From assembly GCA_029098225.1 (NCBI GenBank), contig JAQXNX010000012.1, positions 1 through 64,000 of the forward strand: a stretch of 64,000 nt of DNA. Direction: 5' to 3'. The notes beneath the pieces were generated by a model. It was given only the letters and a program-made list of their open reading frames with translations, was not told the origin of the DNA and did no database searches. A program made the translations under genes and the position numbers. This document shows, piece after piece, positions 27,061-36,140 of the stretch; the first letter of the stretch is position 1; each line of letters begins with the position of its first letter. This DNA is from Spirochaetales bacterium. GTDB taxonomy: Bacteria; Spirochaetota; Spirochaetia; Treponematales; Treponemataceae.

Positions 27061-27654
27061 CTATATTGGCATTCTTGTAAGCATTCTTGTTATAAATGCA
27101 ATAAGAAGTGTACCAAGAATTTCAAAAACTAAAATTGCAATCCATGAAACTAAAAGTGCATTCTGATAATTAATTGGTTTTCTGTAGAAGGTGCCGCTTA
27201 TTTTATAAACAATTCTGTTCAGCATCTGATCGAACCTTGTCCATATGGAATCGTAAGGTGTCACTCCATGATTAGCAAGAAGAACAATCCAGCGGATAAG
27301 AATTAAAAGGAATAAGAGTCCGCATAAAGATTGAACAATTCCCCAGATAGAACCAAAAATTGTTGCAATAATTCCGCCAATGTAAATTTTTCCTGTTCTC
27401 TGAATGTTTGCAAGTATTGTAGAAACTAAGCTTAAAATTCCAAGAGAAACAATTGGTGAAAAATCTATATTTCCAATTCTGAAGATTCCTCGTCTAGAAA
27501 AAAAATTCATATAAGGATCTGTAATTTTGCTAATAAATCTTCCTGCCTTTGTAAATTTTAATCCGGGAATCCAGGATAATAAAACATTTGCAAGGCATAA
27601 TAATGCATATAAATAAATTATTGCGGAAAGAATAGATAAAATACTTGAAATCAT
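27061..27654 (-). CDS. YggT family membrane protein (two YggT units)
   Basis: 197 residues with four or more hydrophobic segments in two related halves: IIYLYALLCLANVLLSWIPGL with ISKITDPYMNFFSRRG, and LFLLILIRWIVLLANHG followed by WTRFDQMLNRIVYK. The pattern ...SWIPG/...ITDPYLxxFRR is the YggT hallmark. YggT proteins are small inner-membrane proteins linked in some bacteria to osmotic tolerance and cell-division or envelope functions. Good SD (AGGAG). It is upstream of recG in the same unit. Confidence 0.85.
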   Translation of the reverse strand: MISSILSILSAIIYLYALLCLANVLLSWIPGLKFTKAGRFISKITDPYMNFFSRRGIFRIGNIDFSPIVSLGILSLVSTILANIQRTGKIYIGGIIATIFGSIWGIVQSLCGLLFLLILIRWIVLLANHGVTPYDSIWTRFDQMLNRIVYKISGTFYRKPINYQNALLVSWIAILVFEILGTLLIAFITRMLTRMPI

Positions 27655-27682
27655 ATTGTTCTCCTATTGAATAACAAAAAGT

Positions 27683-27815
27683 CGGCTAACATGGCTCGCA
27701 CGGCTTGCTTTTGATTCGTTTTTAGTCGGCTCGCACGGCTCGCCTCTGAGGCGAACTTTCGATGAACCTAAAACGACCCGCTGTCGCAGCTCGTTTTTTA
27801 ACGGTTCTTCGATTT
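27683..27815. repeat. G+C-rich intergenic element with direct and inverted repeats
   Basis: The 166-bp gap between dnaE and yggT contains a near-exact 16-bp direct repeat, GGCTCGCACGGCTTGC (27693) and GGCTCGCACGGCTCGC (27728), a CGCCTC-A-type palindrome near 27741-27754, and a hairpin of AACGA/TCGTT plus GCTG/CAGC arms around 27773-27798. It is visibly richer in G+C than its surroundings. No ORF or promoter is evident. It may be a small mobile or structured element. Confidence 0.5.
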
Positions 27816-27820
27816 TCGCC

Positions 27821-30800
27821 TTACTCTGTCCAGACTTCTTTTACCAGTGGAATATCTCTTAATGTTTTAAGGATTTCTTCGCTTGCTGTTATTTTCAGCT
27901 GCTCGTTTGCCCTTACCACATAAGGATTTTTTCCTGTGTCTATATGAAAATATACTGAACAATTACCTGTTTTATCAAATAAAAAATCTTTTAATTCTGA
28001 AATTTTTACTTCTGTATTAAAAGAAGGATCCAGCATAATGTGAACTGAATTTGCAGATTTTGATTCTAATTTAGAAGCGTCTTCAATAGAATCTACGTTT
28101 AATGAAGGTTCATCTCTGCTTGTATCTACTTTGCCTTTGAAGGCGTAAATTCCGCCGTTGGAAATTTGTCCCTTAATAAACTCCCATGGTTTTGGAAAGA
28201 AAGTGAGCGGAATATGGCCTGAATAATCATTTAGTTTTGCAAAGGCCATTCTGTCTCCTTTCTTTGTTGTAATTTCACGGAGCTCGCTGAGCATTCCTAG
28301 TGCTATATATGATTTTCCTGAATCTCTTAATTGCCAGAATTTTGCACCCGAGGCTTGAAGAGCTTCTTTTTCGGCTTTAGCTTCTGCAGCAACTCTTTCG
28401 ATATTCTTTGATGAAATTGTAACAGCGCGTTCAATTGCCTTTTTGTAATCATCTAGTGGATGACCGCTTACATAGCAGCCGATGCATTCCTGTTCCATTG
28501 AAAGCAGTTCCATTCGAGGCAAATCATCAATAATCTTGAATTTATAATCTGTAAAACTCTTTTCTTCTTCAGAAAGCTCTCCAAATAAGTCTCCCTGACC
28601 TTTCTTTTTATCTTCAAGAATTTCGTCTACATAATCCAGAGCTGCTTCCATATTTGCAAGCAGTGTCGGTCGATTCAGAACGGTTCCATCTTTTTCCTTT
28701 AAGTGGTCAAAGGCTCCTGTTTTAATAAGAACTTCAATTGCTTTTTTATTTACAAGAGTTTTTTCTCTTCCTTCATTATCACGTTCTATAAGTGCTCCAA
28801 CTCGTGTAATAAAATCCATAAAAGAAGTATAAAGTCCGTGTTCTTCGCGCTCTTTGATGATAGCCTGCGCTGCTGCATCTCCAATTCCTTTAATTCCTTT
28901 TAATCCAAAAACAATTCTTCCATCTACAACGTCAAAAATAATATCAGAACGGTTTACATCCGGAGCATCTACAGGAACTCCCATTTTGCGTGCTTCTTCT
29001 ATATAAAATGGCAAGCCATCGGTAGAAGTAATTTCGTTTGTCAGGTTTGCAGCCATAAATTCTGCAGGGTAGTGTGCCTTTAGCCAGCCTGTTCGGTAAG
29101 CAAGAACAGAATATGCCGCTGCATGTGATTTATTGAATCCATAGCCAGCAAATGGAACCATAATATCAAAAATTTCTTCAGCGTGTTTTTCTGTGTGTCC
29201 GTTTTTAAGAGCACCTTCAACAAAGTCTTTCTTTTTTCCCATCAGAACTTCAGGTTTCTTTTTACCCATGGCACGTCTAAGCATATCGGCACCACCAAGT
29301 GAGAATCCTGCAATTATCTGAGCAACCTTCATAATCTGTTCCTGATAAACCATAACGCCGTAGGTTTCTTTTAACAAACCTTCAAGAGAAGGATCAGGAT
29401 ATTGAATTGTTTCGGGCTTCCATTTTCCATCAATATATTTTGGAATATAATCCATAGGTCCCGGACGATAAAGAGCATTCAAGGCTACAAGCTCTTCTAT
29501 TGTACGCGGCTTACAGTCACGGAGAATTTTCTGCATTCCGGGACTTTCAAACTGGAATACGGCAACAGAATCACCACGACAGAAAAGATCAAAGGTTTTT
29601 TCATCGGTTTCGCTTACGTTTGCTGTAATAAATTCCGGTTCATCAGGCTTTTTATGTTTATTTATAATTGCTTCTGCATAACGGATTAAAGATAGTGTTT
29701 TAAGTCCAAGGTAGTCGAATTTTACAAGGCCGCATGGTTCTATAATGTCCATAGTGTATTGAACGCCAACTTCGCCGGTTTTTGGATCTTTAAATACCGG
29801 TGCCCAGTTAGGAAGCTCTGTAAGGCCAATAACCATTCCGGAAGCATGAAGACCTGTGTTTCTTTTTACACCTTCAAGACGGAATGCAAGATCGAATAAT
29901 TCCTGATAACGCGGATCATCCTTGTAAGGAATGAGCTGTCCGCCATCAGGCATTTTTTCTGTAGGCTCGCTGAATGCATCTTTTAAAGTAGCTTTTGGAC
30001 TTTCCGGAATGCATTTTTTGAGCATATTAACTTCCTGAAGAGGAATTCCAAGAACTCGTCCAACATCAGCAATACAGTTTTTTGGTTTGAGAGTTCCAAA
30101 GGTAACAATATGACCAACGTTTTTATCGCCGTACAAATCTCTTGTATGCTGAATAATGTCCTGCCTGTAGTCGAAGTCCATATCAACGTCAAAATCAGGC
30201 ATGGAAACACGTTCAGGATTTAAGAATCGCTCAAAGATCAATCCGTATTTGAACGGATCAATATCTGTAATTGTCATTGCGTAGGCTACAAGCGAACCTG
30301 CACCAGAACCTCGTCCAGGTCCAATAGGAATGTATGGCTTTGGCCGGTTATTTACATTATCCCAGGTCGATTTTGACCAGTTTATAAATTCCCATACAAT
30401 AAGAAAATAGCCGGAAAAACCCATTGTAAAAATGGTGTTCATTTCGTAATCTGCACGTTCTCGTATTTCCGGAGTGATTTCCTTGTAGCGTTTTTTAAGA
30501 CCTTCTTCTACAATGTGTTTTACATAATCGTTCTGGTCGCTCTGGTAATCATCGCCATGTGTGCGGAATTCTTTTGGAAGCTCAAAGCGTGGAAGACACT
30601 CTTTAAGCTCTGGAGTGCTGTACTGCTTGATTGTAAGATTACACATATTTGCAATCTTTATTGTATTGTCGTAAGCTTCCGGGCACTGAGGAAAAAGCTG
30701 ACGCATTTCCTGCTCTGTTTTAAAATACCAGTTATCTAAATCTTCATCTCCACCCATTTTTGAATGCTTTTCATGAAGAAGATTTTTAAATCCAATACAG

Positions 30801-31543
30801 CGCAAGGCATCCTGAGCTATAGCGTCTTCTCGTTCTACATAATGAATATCGTTGGTAACTACAAGCGGAATGTCAATCTCGCGGGCAAGTTTAATAAGTT
30901 TTTCTGCAATAATTTTCTGCTCTGGAATTCCGTGATCCTGAAGCTCTATATAATAATGATCGGGACCAAAAAGATTTTTATACTTTAAGGCAAGCTCTTT
31001 TGCTTCTTCATCCATTCCGGCCAGAAGCATTTGTGGAAGCTCTCCCTGAATACAGGCAGAACAGCAGATTAAACCTTCATGATATTTTTCCAGCAGCTCC
31101 CAGTCAATTCTTGGCTTTCCGTAATATAATCCTTCTGTGTAAGCAAGAGAAGAAAGCCAGCACATATTTTCGTAACCTTTCTGGTTTTCGCATAGTAAAA
31201 TAAGATGAAAATAATGAGCTTTTCTATCGCCTTCTTCTCCTTTATGGCTATATGGAACATCGTTTTTTTCAAGATGACTTCCGTAGGCTACATAAAATTC
31301 TTCGCCTACAATAGGATTTATTCCATTAACATGACAGAGCTTTTCAAAGTTAAGTGCACCAAACATATTTCCGTGATCGGTAAGTGCAAGCGCCGGCATA
31401 TTTAAAGCTTTTGCTTTTGCAACAAGTTTGTCCAAAGTTGCACAGCTATCCAAAAGTGAATAATCTGAGTGAACATGAAGATGAACAAAATTTGCAACTG
31501 GAGTGCCCTCTGGAGCTTCCGGAAAAACGTGGTAATCTGCCAT
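27821..31543 (-). CDS. dnaE: DNA polymerase III subunit alpha
   Basis: 1240 residues. PHP domain at the N-terminus (FVHLHVHSDYSLLDSC, ALTDHGNMFG), Pol3 palm with the catalytic acidic motif PDFDVDMDFDYRQDII around residue 450, GPGRGSGAGSLVAYAMTITD, then the thumb/fingers (RRAMGKKKPE), a helix-hairpin-helix region (GLKGIKGIGDAAAQAI) and a C-terminal OB fold (IALGMLSELREITTKKGDRMAFAKLND). It is the replicative polymerase catalytic subunit. The promoter (31550-31578) puts -10 TATAAT 6 nt before the ATG with no SD, so the mRNA is predicted leaderless. Slightly longer than the E. coli protein, otherwise normal. Confidence 0.97.
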   Translation of the reverse strand: MADYHVFPEAPEGTPVANFVHLHVHSDYSLLDSCATLDKLVAKAKALNMPALALTDHGNMFGALNFEKLCHVNGINPIVGEEFYVAYGSHLEKNDVPYSHKGEEGDRKAHYFHLILLCENQKGYENMCWLSSLAYTEGLYYGKPRIDWELLEKYHEGLICCSACIQGELPQMLLAGMDEEAKELALKYKNLFGPDHYYIELQDHGIPEQKIIAEKLIKLAREIDIPLVVTNDIHYVEREDAIAQDALRCIGFKNLLHEKHSKMGGDEDLDNWYFKTEQEMRQLFPQCPEAYDNTIKIANMCNLTIKQYSTPELKECLPRFELPKEFRTHGDDYQSDQNDYVKHIVEEGLKKRYKEITPEIRERADYEMNTIFTMGFSGYFLIVWEFINWSKSTWDNVNNRPKPYIPIGPGRGSGAGSLVAYAMTITDIDPFKYGLIFERFLNPERVSMPDFDVDMDFDYRQDIIQHTRDLYGDKNVGHIVTFGTLKPKNCIADVGRVLGIPLQEVNMLKKCIPESPKATLKDAFSEPTEKMPDGGQLIPYKDDPRYQELFDLAFRLEGVKRNTGLHASGMVIGLTELPNWAPVFKDPKTGEVGVQYTMDIIEPCGLVKFDYLGLKTLSLIRYAEAIINKHKKPDEPEFITANVSETDEKTFDLFCRGDSVAVFQFESPGMQKILRDCKPRTIEELVALNALYRPGPMDYIPKYIDGKWKPETIQYPDPSLEGLLKETYGVMVYQEQIMKVAQIIAGFSLGGADMLRRAMGKKKPEVLMGKKKDFVEGALKNGHTEKHAEEIFDIMVPFAGYGFNKSHAAAYSVLAYRTGWLKAHYPAEFMAANLTNEITSTDGLPFYIEEARKMGVPVDAPDVNRSDIIFDVVDGRIVFGLKGIKGIGDAAAQAIIKEREEHGLYTSFMDFITRVGALIERDNEGREKTLVNKKAIEVLIKTGAFDHLKEKDGTVLNRPTLLANMEAALDYVDEILEDKKKGQGDLFGELSEEEKSFTDYKFKIIDDLPRMELLSMEQECIGCYVSGHPLDDYKKAIERAVTISSKNIERVAAEAKAEKEALQASGAKFWQLRDSGKSYIALGMLSELREITTKKGDRMAFAKLNDYSGHIPLTFFPKPWEFIKGQISNGGIYAFKGKVDTSRDEPSLNVDSIEDASKLESKSANSVHIMLDPSFNTEVKISELKDFLFDKTGNCSVYFHIDTGKNPYVVRANEQLKITASEEILKTLRDIPLVKEVWTE

Positions 31544-31549
31544 AAATGG

Positions 31550-31578
31550 ATTATAACATAAAAAAAAGGGCTTTCCAA
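31550..31578 (-). promoter_or_regulatory. dnaE promoter, partly inside the upstream terminator
   Basis: Minus strand: -35 TTGGAA (31573-31578), 17-bp spacer, -10 TATAAT (31550-31555), then 6 nt to the dnaE ATG. The -35 box falls in the loop side of the MCP terminator hairpin, so termination of one gene and initiation of the next use the same DNA. Confidence 0.75.
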
Positions 31579-31594
31579 CGAGAAAGCCCTTTTT
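31564..31594. terminator. Terminator of the MCP gene at 31613-33496
   Basis: Hairpin with arms AAGGGCTTTC / GAAAGCCCTT (10 bp, 6-nt loop) flanked by A- and T-runs on both sides, so it can work in both directions. On the minus strand it follows the MCP stop by about 20 nt. Confidence 0.88.
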
Positions 31595-31612
31595 TATTTT
31601 AAATTTCTAAAT

Positions 31613-33496
31613 TTATTTTTTCAGCTTGAAAGATGAAATTTCATTTTTAATATTTGTAAGATGCTCTTTTGTATTATTCGAAGAATTTGTTGTAATTGCA
31701 GCTGCTGTAGAAATTTCCTGAGAGAAGTTAGAAATTTGTTCCATATTTTCTGTAAGGTTTCTTGTAATATCAGAAAGGCTTCGCATTTCTTTAAGGATTT
31801 GTTCTCCTCCAACAAGCATTTCTGAAGAACCATTCTTGACTTCTACTGTAGAATCGCTGATATTACGCATTGCTTCAAGAATCTGCTGGTTACCAGAATT
31901 CTGTTCCTCCATAGCATTTGAAATAACAGATTCCTGTTCCTTAACGGTTTGAGAAATCTGATAAATTTCATCAAATGAAGCCTGTACCTGTCTGATATCA
32001 TTTGTAATCTTTTCAATCGATTCTGAAAGAGAACGAAGGTTCTCATCAATAGATTTACTTTGGCTTGAAGACTGTTCTGCAAGAGTACGAATTTCATCTG
32101 CAACAACAGCAAAACCTTTACCAGCTTCTCCTGCGTGAGCAGACTCTATTGCTGCGTTCATAGCAAGAAGATTTGTACGGCTTGCGATTCCTTGAATTAT
32201 GCTGGAAGCCTGTAAAATACCGGCAGACTGTTCCATAACGTTTTCTGCAGTAGTAACGGCTGTTTTAACAGAGGTCTGTCCTCGTTCAGCTGCTTCAGAA
32301 AGATTTTTAACAGATTCTGTATTCTTTTCAAGAATCTTAGAAACGCTTTCTACGTTTGCTACCATTTCTTCTACAGCTGCAGAAGACTGGGTTACGCTGG
32401 AAGCCTGAGATTCAATAGAATTATTCAGAGAACGGATGTTTCCCATAATCTGTTCAATTGCTGAATTTGATTCTTCTACACCAGCTGCCTGCTCAGTCAT
32501 TTCCTGCTTCATTGTTGCAATAGCAGTTGAAATATTTGATACGTTTGTATTTGTTGTACTCATGTTTGCAACCAGATCATCAGACTGTCTTACAGTTTCG
32601 TTTGTAGAAGCATCCATTGTAGCAAGAACTTCAGCAACCTGCTTTTTCATTTTGTTAATGTTTTGAATAATAACACCAAGTTCACTTCGGTTTGTTGCTT
32701 TTTTATCTTCTATAGTAAAATCCTTTTTCATAAGAGATTCTGTTACGGAAGAAATATCGCTTATACATTTTTTAACATCACCAACAAGTAAGAATTCTAC
32801 TACAAAAAAGTAAACTGCAGAATAAATAGAAATTGGAGCAAGATGCTCAAGAATAGATGCTCTTCCTTCGGAAATTAATTTTGGCTGTAACAGCATTGAA
32901 TAAATAAATCCAATAACACCCAATAATGCAAACAGGAGGGTAAGAATGTTTCTCTGGAAAAGATCCATAGTTATCTGATTTTTTCCAAAAGGAATAAAAT
33001 GCATGTATGCTTCTGTAAGGCGTATATGAATTACATAAAAGAGAAGTGCAAATTCAAAAACGAGGGATAGTGAAAAAATAACTACACCTGTAATCGGACT
33101 TTCTCCCATAAAAGATTCAAGCTGAATTTTATGTGAAAATAAAATATGTAAAACTACTGTCGCTGTAACAAATGAGGAAACTAACGGGAAAGCAATATTC
33201 AATGTCTGTAGAATTTTTAATTTTTTATTAATCTTAGAAAGACTGCGATCCGGCTTGTCAAAATCTGTTATGGTCTTATTTAAAGTTGTTGCCATTAATG
33301 AACCAAAACCAATTAAGATAAGTGTAAACAGCAAAAATAAAGGACTTGTAATTATAACTTTAGCTTCCTTCAGGGTAAATAATTCCGTTACTAGTCCCAT
33401 TGGAAGAAATAGAATGTTTGGCGAAACATAAATCATAACAATCATGATAAATGCTGCAATTGAAATCTTTCTTTTTTGTTCCTGAACAATTTCCAT
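31613..33496 (-). CDS. Methyl-accepting chemotaxis protein with multi-span membrane sensor
   Basis: 627 residues. Instead of a large periplasmic domain, the first ~240 residues hold about six hydrophobic segments (AAFIMIVMIYVSPNILFLPMG, SPLFLLFTLILIGFGSL, FPLVSSFVTATVVLHILF and others), then a HAMP-like linker (SVTESLMKKDFTIEDKKATN) and an MCP signalling domain with the tip [20 protein letters not shown], then [20 protein letters not shown]. Such receptors sense membrane-linked or intracellular signals. SD GGAG lies upstream. It is followed by a terminator, so it is monocistronic. Confidence 0.93.
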   Translation of the reverse strand: MEIVQEQKRKISIAAFIMIVMIYVSPNILFLPMGLVTELFTLKEAKVIITSPLFLLFTLILIGFGSLMATTLNKTITDFDKPDRSLSKINKKLKILQTLNIAFPLVSSFVTATVVLHILFSHKIQLESFMGESPITGVVIFSLSLVFEFALLFYVIHIRLTEAYMHFIPFGKNQITMDLFQRNILTLLFALLGVIGFIYSMLLQPKLISEGRASILEHLAPISIYSAVYFFVVEFLLVGDVKKCISDISSVTESLMKKDFTIEDKKATNRSELGVIIQNINKMKKQVAEVLATMDASTNETVRQSDDLVANMSTTNTNVSNISTAIATMKQEMTEQAAGVEESNSAIEQIMGNIRSLNNSIESQASSVTQSSAAVEEMVANVESVSKILEKNTESVKNLSEAAERGQTSVKTAVTTAENVMEQSAGILQASSIIQGIASRTNLLAMNAAIESAHAGEAGKGFAVVADEIRTLAEQSSSQSKSIDENLRSLSESIEKITNDIRQVQASFDEIYQISQTVKEQESVISNAMEEQNSGNQQILEAMRNISDSTVEVKNGSSEMLVGGEQILKEMRSLSDITRNLTENMEQISNFSQEISTAAAITTNSSNNTKEHLTNIKNEISSFKLKK

Positions 33497-33656
33497 TTAA
33501 ATAAACTCCTATTGCCTTTAGAATAAAAAGCATTTTATATATTTTAACATTATAAGGTAAAATTCCTATATTGTGAAATAAAAAATATGAGAATGATGAA
33601 AATAACAGACTTTTAAAAACAAATCATTAGGAAATTTTATTAAAAAAATATAATAA

Positions 33657-35369
33657 TTAGTCTTTTAAATACTTTCCAGAAACTGCTTCAAGCTCCTGAA
33701 TGGTAAAGCTGGAAAGAAGCTCTTTTGCGCTGGAAATCATCTTTGGACTCATAGAAAGATGTCTTATACCAAGTCCGGAAAGTACCATAATTCCATCTTT
33801 TCTTCCTGCCATTTCTCCACAAACGCTCAGAGGAATTCCTGCTGCCTGAGAATTATCTACAGTCATTTGAATCATTCTTAAAACAGCCAGACTGAATTCA
33901 TCATAAAGTGAAGAAACATGCTGATTTTCTCTGTCTACGGCCAGTGTATATTGTGTAAGGTCATTTGTTCCAAGACTGAAGAAGTCGCTTACTCTTGTGA
34001 GTGTATCAGAAGTTACAGCCGCTGCTGCAGTTTCTATCATAATTCCAACCGGTACATCAGATTTAAAAGGAATCTTTTCACTTGCCAGTTCGTCCTTTAC
34101 TTCTTTAAGAAGTTTTTTACAACCTGTAACCTGTTCAACTGTAGAAATTAAAGGGAACATAATTCTAAGGTTTCCATAAATACTTGCACGGTAAAGAGCT
34201 CTAAGCTGAGTTTTTAAAACATTCGGATAGGTTAAGCTAAGGCGGACTGCCCGTAATCCCATCAAAGGATTTTTTTCTTCAAAGACCGGCAAATCTACAG
34301 AAGTAATAAGCTTATCTCCACCGGCATCCAGAGTACGGATTGTTACAGGTCTATCGCCCATTATCTGAAGCACCTGCTTATAGGCTTCAAACTGAGTCTG
34401 TTCGTTGAAGGAACGTGCAGCCGCATTTAAAGAAACTCCGCTTTGCGCCATATAGAAAAATTCAGTTCTGAAAAGACCAATTCCATCTGCGCCTTCTGAA
34501 AGTGCAATTTCGGCTTCTTCCGGAGTACCAATATTTGCATATAACTTAAATTCAGTTCCGTCCTTTGTAACTGCGGGTTTATTTAAAAATGCCCGAAGTT
34601 TAATTTTGTGCTGCTGCTCTTCGAGAATTTTATTTTTATATTCGCCGATTGTGTTACGGTCCGGATTAACTAAAATTTCAGCTTCTTTACCATCGACAAT
34701 AACAGTTTCACCGTTGCGGACTTTTTTGCTTATATTTTCCAGTCCAACAACAGTTGGAATTCCGTAGTTCCTTGCAAGAATAACAACGTGCGAAGAAACA
34801 CCGCCTTCAGAAAGTGCAAGACCAGCAATTTTTCTTTTTGAAAGAACAATAGTATCTGCAGAGCTTAATGAGTTTGCAAGAATTACAGAACCGTCTGGAA
34901 CGCGGTTTATATCAAACGGATGAATGTCGAGCATTTCATCAAGTACGCGTCCAAAAATATCTGTAATATCCTGAGCGCGTTCAGAAAGATAATAGTTTCC
35001 TGCCTGTCTTAAACGAGAAGCATATTCTTCGGCTTTTTGCTCAACAGTATATTCAATATTAAAAAGTTCGGCTTCGTAAAAATCACGGAGTTCCTTTGAA
35101 AAAACCGGATCTCCAAGCATAAGAATGTAAGTTTCAAAAACTTCTCTTTGAGCCTTGTCTCTTTCGCTTGTTTTTGAAAGTCCTTCCAGATGCTCTGTTA
35201 ATTCTAGAGTTACAGTTTGAACAGCTGCCTGAAAACGATTCCAGCCTTTATTTATTTCATCAATTTTAATGCGATGTTGAGGAATTGCTCTTTTTACTGG
35301 ATCTGGAATAACAAAAGCAGTTCCTATACCAATTCCGTCTGCCGCAGGAATACCAAGAAAAACTTCCAT
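33657..35369 (-). CDS. ptsI: Phosphoenolpyruvate-protein phosphotransferase (PTS enzyme I)
   Basis: 570 residues, full-length. The phosphorylatable His is H194 in EGGVSSHVVILARNYGIPTVVG. The PEP-binding barrel has GADGIGLFRTEFFYM, PVTIRTLDAGGDK, NPLMGLRAVRLSL, GIMIETAAA, FFSLGTNDLTQY and the active-site Cys in SVCGEMAGRKDG. It transfers phosphate from PEP to HPr. No HPr or EII genes are nearby, as in spirochaetes where PTS parts serve regulation. TATAAT (35380-35385) lies 10 nt before the ATG with no SD. Confidence 0.96.
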   Translation of the reverse strand: MEVFLGIPAADGIGIGTAFVIPDPVKRAIPQHRIKIDEINKGWNRFQAAVQTVTLELTEHLEGLSKTSERDKAQREVFETYILMLGDPVFSKELRDFYEAELFNIEYTVEQKAEEYASRLRQAGNYYLSERAQDITDIFGRVLDEMLDIHPFDINRVPDGSVILANSLSSADTIVLSKRKIAGLALSEGGVSSHVVILARNYGIPTVVGLENISKKVRNGETVIVDGKEAEILVNPDRNTIGEYKNKILEEQQHKIKLRAFLNKPAVTKDGTEFKLYANIGTPEEAEIALSEGADGIGLFRTEFFYMAQSGVSLNAAARSFNEQTQFEAYKQVLQIMGDRPVTIRTLDAGGDKLITSVDLPVFEEKNPLMGLRAVRLSLTYPNVLKTQLRALYRASIYGNLRIMFPLISTVEQVTGCKKLLKEVKDELASEKIPFKSDVPVGIMIETAAAAVTSDTLTRVSDFFSLGTNDLTQYTLAVDRENQHVSSLYDEFSLAVLRMIQMTVDNSQAAGIPLSVCGEMAGRKDGIMVLSGLGIRHLSMSPKMISSAKELLSSFTIQELEAVSGKYLKD

Positions 35370-35569
35370 AATTAAAAAAATTATACATTGTTTTTAGAAA
35401 TTTTTAAAGTATTGAAAAATGGTCTCCGTAGCAGTGAGTGTTGATGAAAATTGAAATTATTCCTGTTAGCAAACGTCATGAAATGACGTATTCGAAGAAT
35501 CTAATGATTTTTCATCAGCATAATCGAATTCGTGTGACTGCATGAAAGATTTTCCATCATTGAAGAACA

Positions 35570-36077
35570 TCAATTGAGTAATAGCCTGTATTCACAAAGA
35601 TATGTTGGTATAGAATTTTCACTATTTCTTGTTACAGCATTATATGGAAGCTTTCCAAATAAAAGATATGTATTAATAATTTCCATTGTTTTTGACGACA
35701 TAGTTTTGACTTCTCTGAATACAGACATAGATTGTGTTCCTTCACGAATGTTTTTTATAGAAGAAATGTCACAGTCCTGGCCGGTAATTAACGGAAAGTT
35801 TACGGCCGTATAACCTGCTTCTTTAAGTGCCTCTGTTACGCCAACTGCAGTAGAATCGTTTGAACATAATACTGCGTCGAGTTTTTTTCCTTTTGGACTA
35901 TAAGAATTATTTGAAATCAGTTGTGCCATTCTTTTTCTTGCATTTTCAGTTTTCCATTCTGCGGTTGCACATTCATATATGGATGTTTGTCCAGATGGGC
36001 AGACAATACTTGAATTAGTATTATCTAAGGTTTTACAGCTTGAAAACAGTAAAAATCCAGATAAAAGAATTATTCAT
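35570..36077 (-). pseudogene. Remnant of a sugar ABC transporter binding protein (XylF/ChvE-like)
   Basis: The C-terminal third of a sugar-binding protein is intact: EWKTENARKRMAQLI, KLDAVLCSNDSTAVGVTEALKEAGY, LITGQDCDISSIKNIREGTQSMSVF. In the same frame, a lipoprotein signal remnant (ILLSGFLLFSSC) lies only about 30 residues further upstream, so about 170 residues of the N-terminal lobe are missing. The plausible ATG (36077) is one base out of frame with that signal sequence, and a TGA precedes it. Large deletion plus frameshift indicate a decayed gene. It may once have served a monosaccharide permease like the one at the right end of the window. Confidence 0.8.
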
Positions 36078-36127
36078 ATGACATTTGCAAATTCCTGAAA
36101 CTACTTCCTAATAATGATATTTTTTAC

Positions 36128-36133
36128 TATAAT
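36128..36133 (+). promoter_or_regulatory. -10 box of lysS (leaderless start)
   Basis: TATAAT ends 7 nt before ATG 36141. No SD is present between them, so transcription is expected to start at or beside the ATG. No good -35 is seen. Confidence 0.6.
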
Positions 36134-36140
36134 ATGCGCT

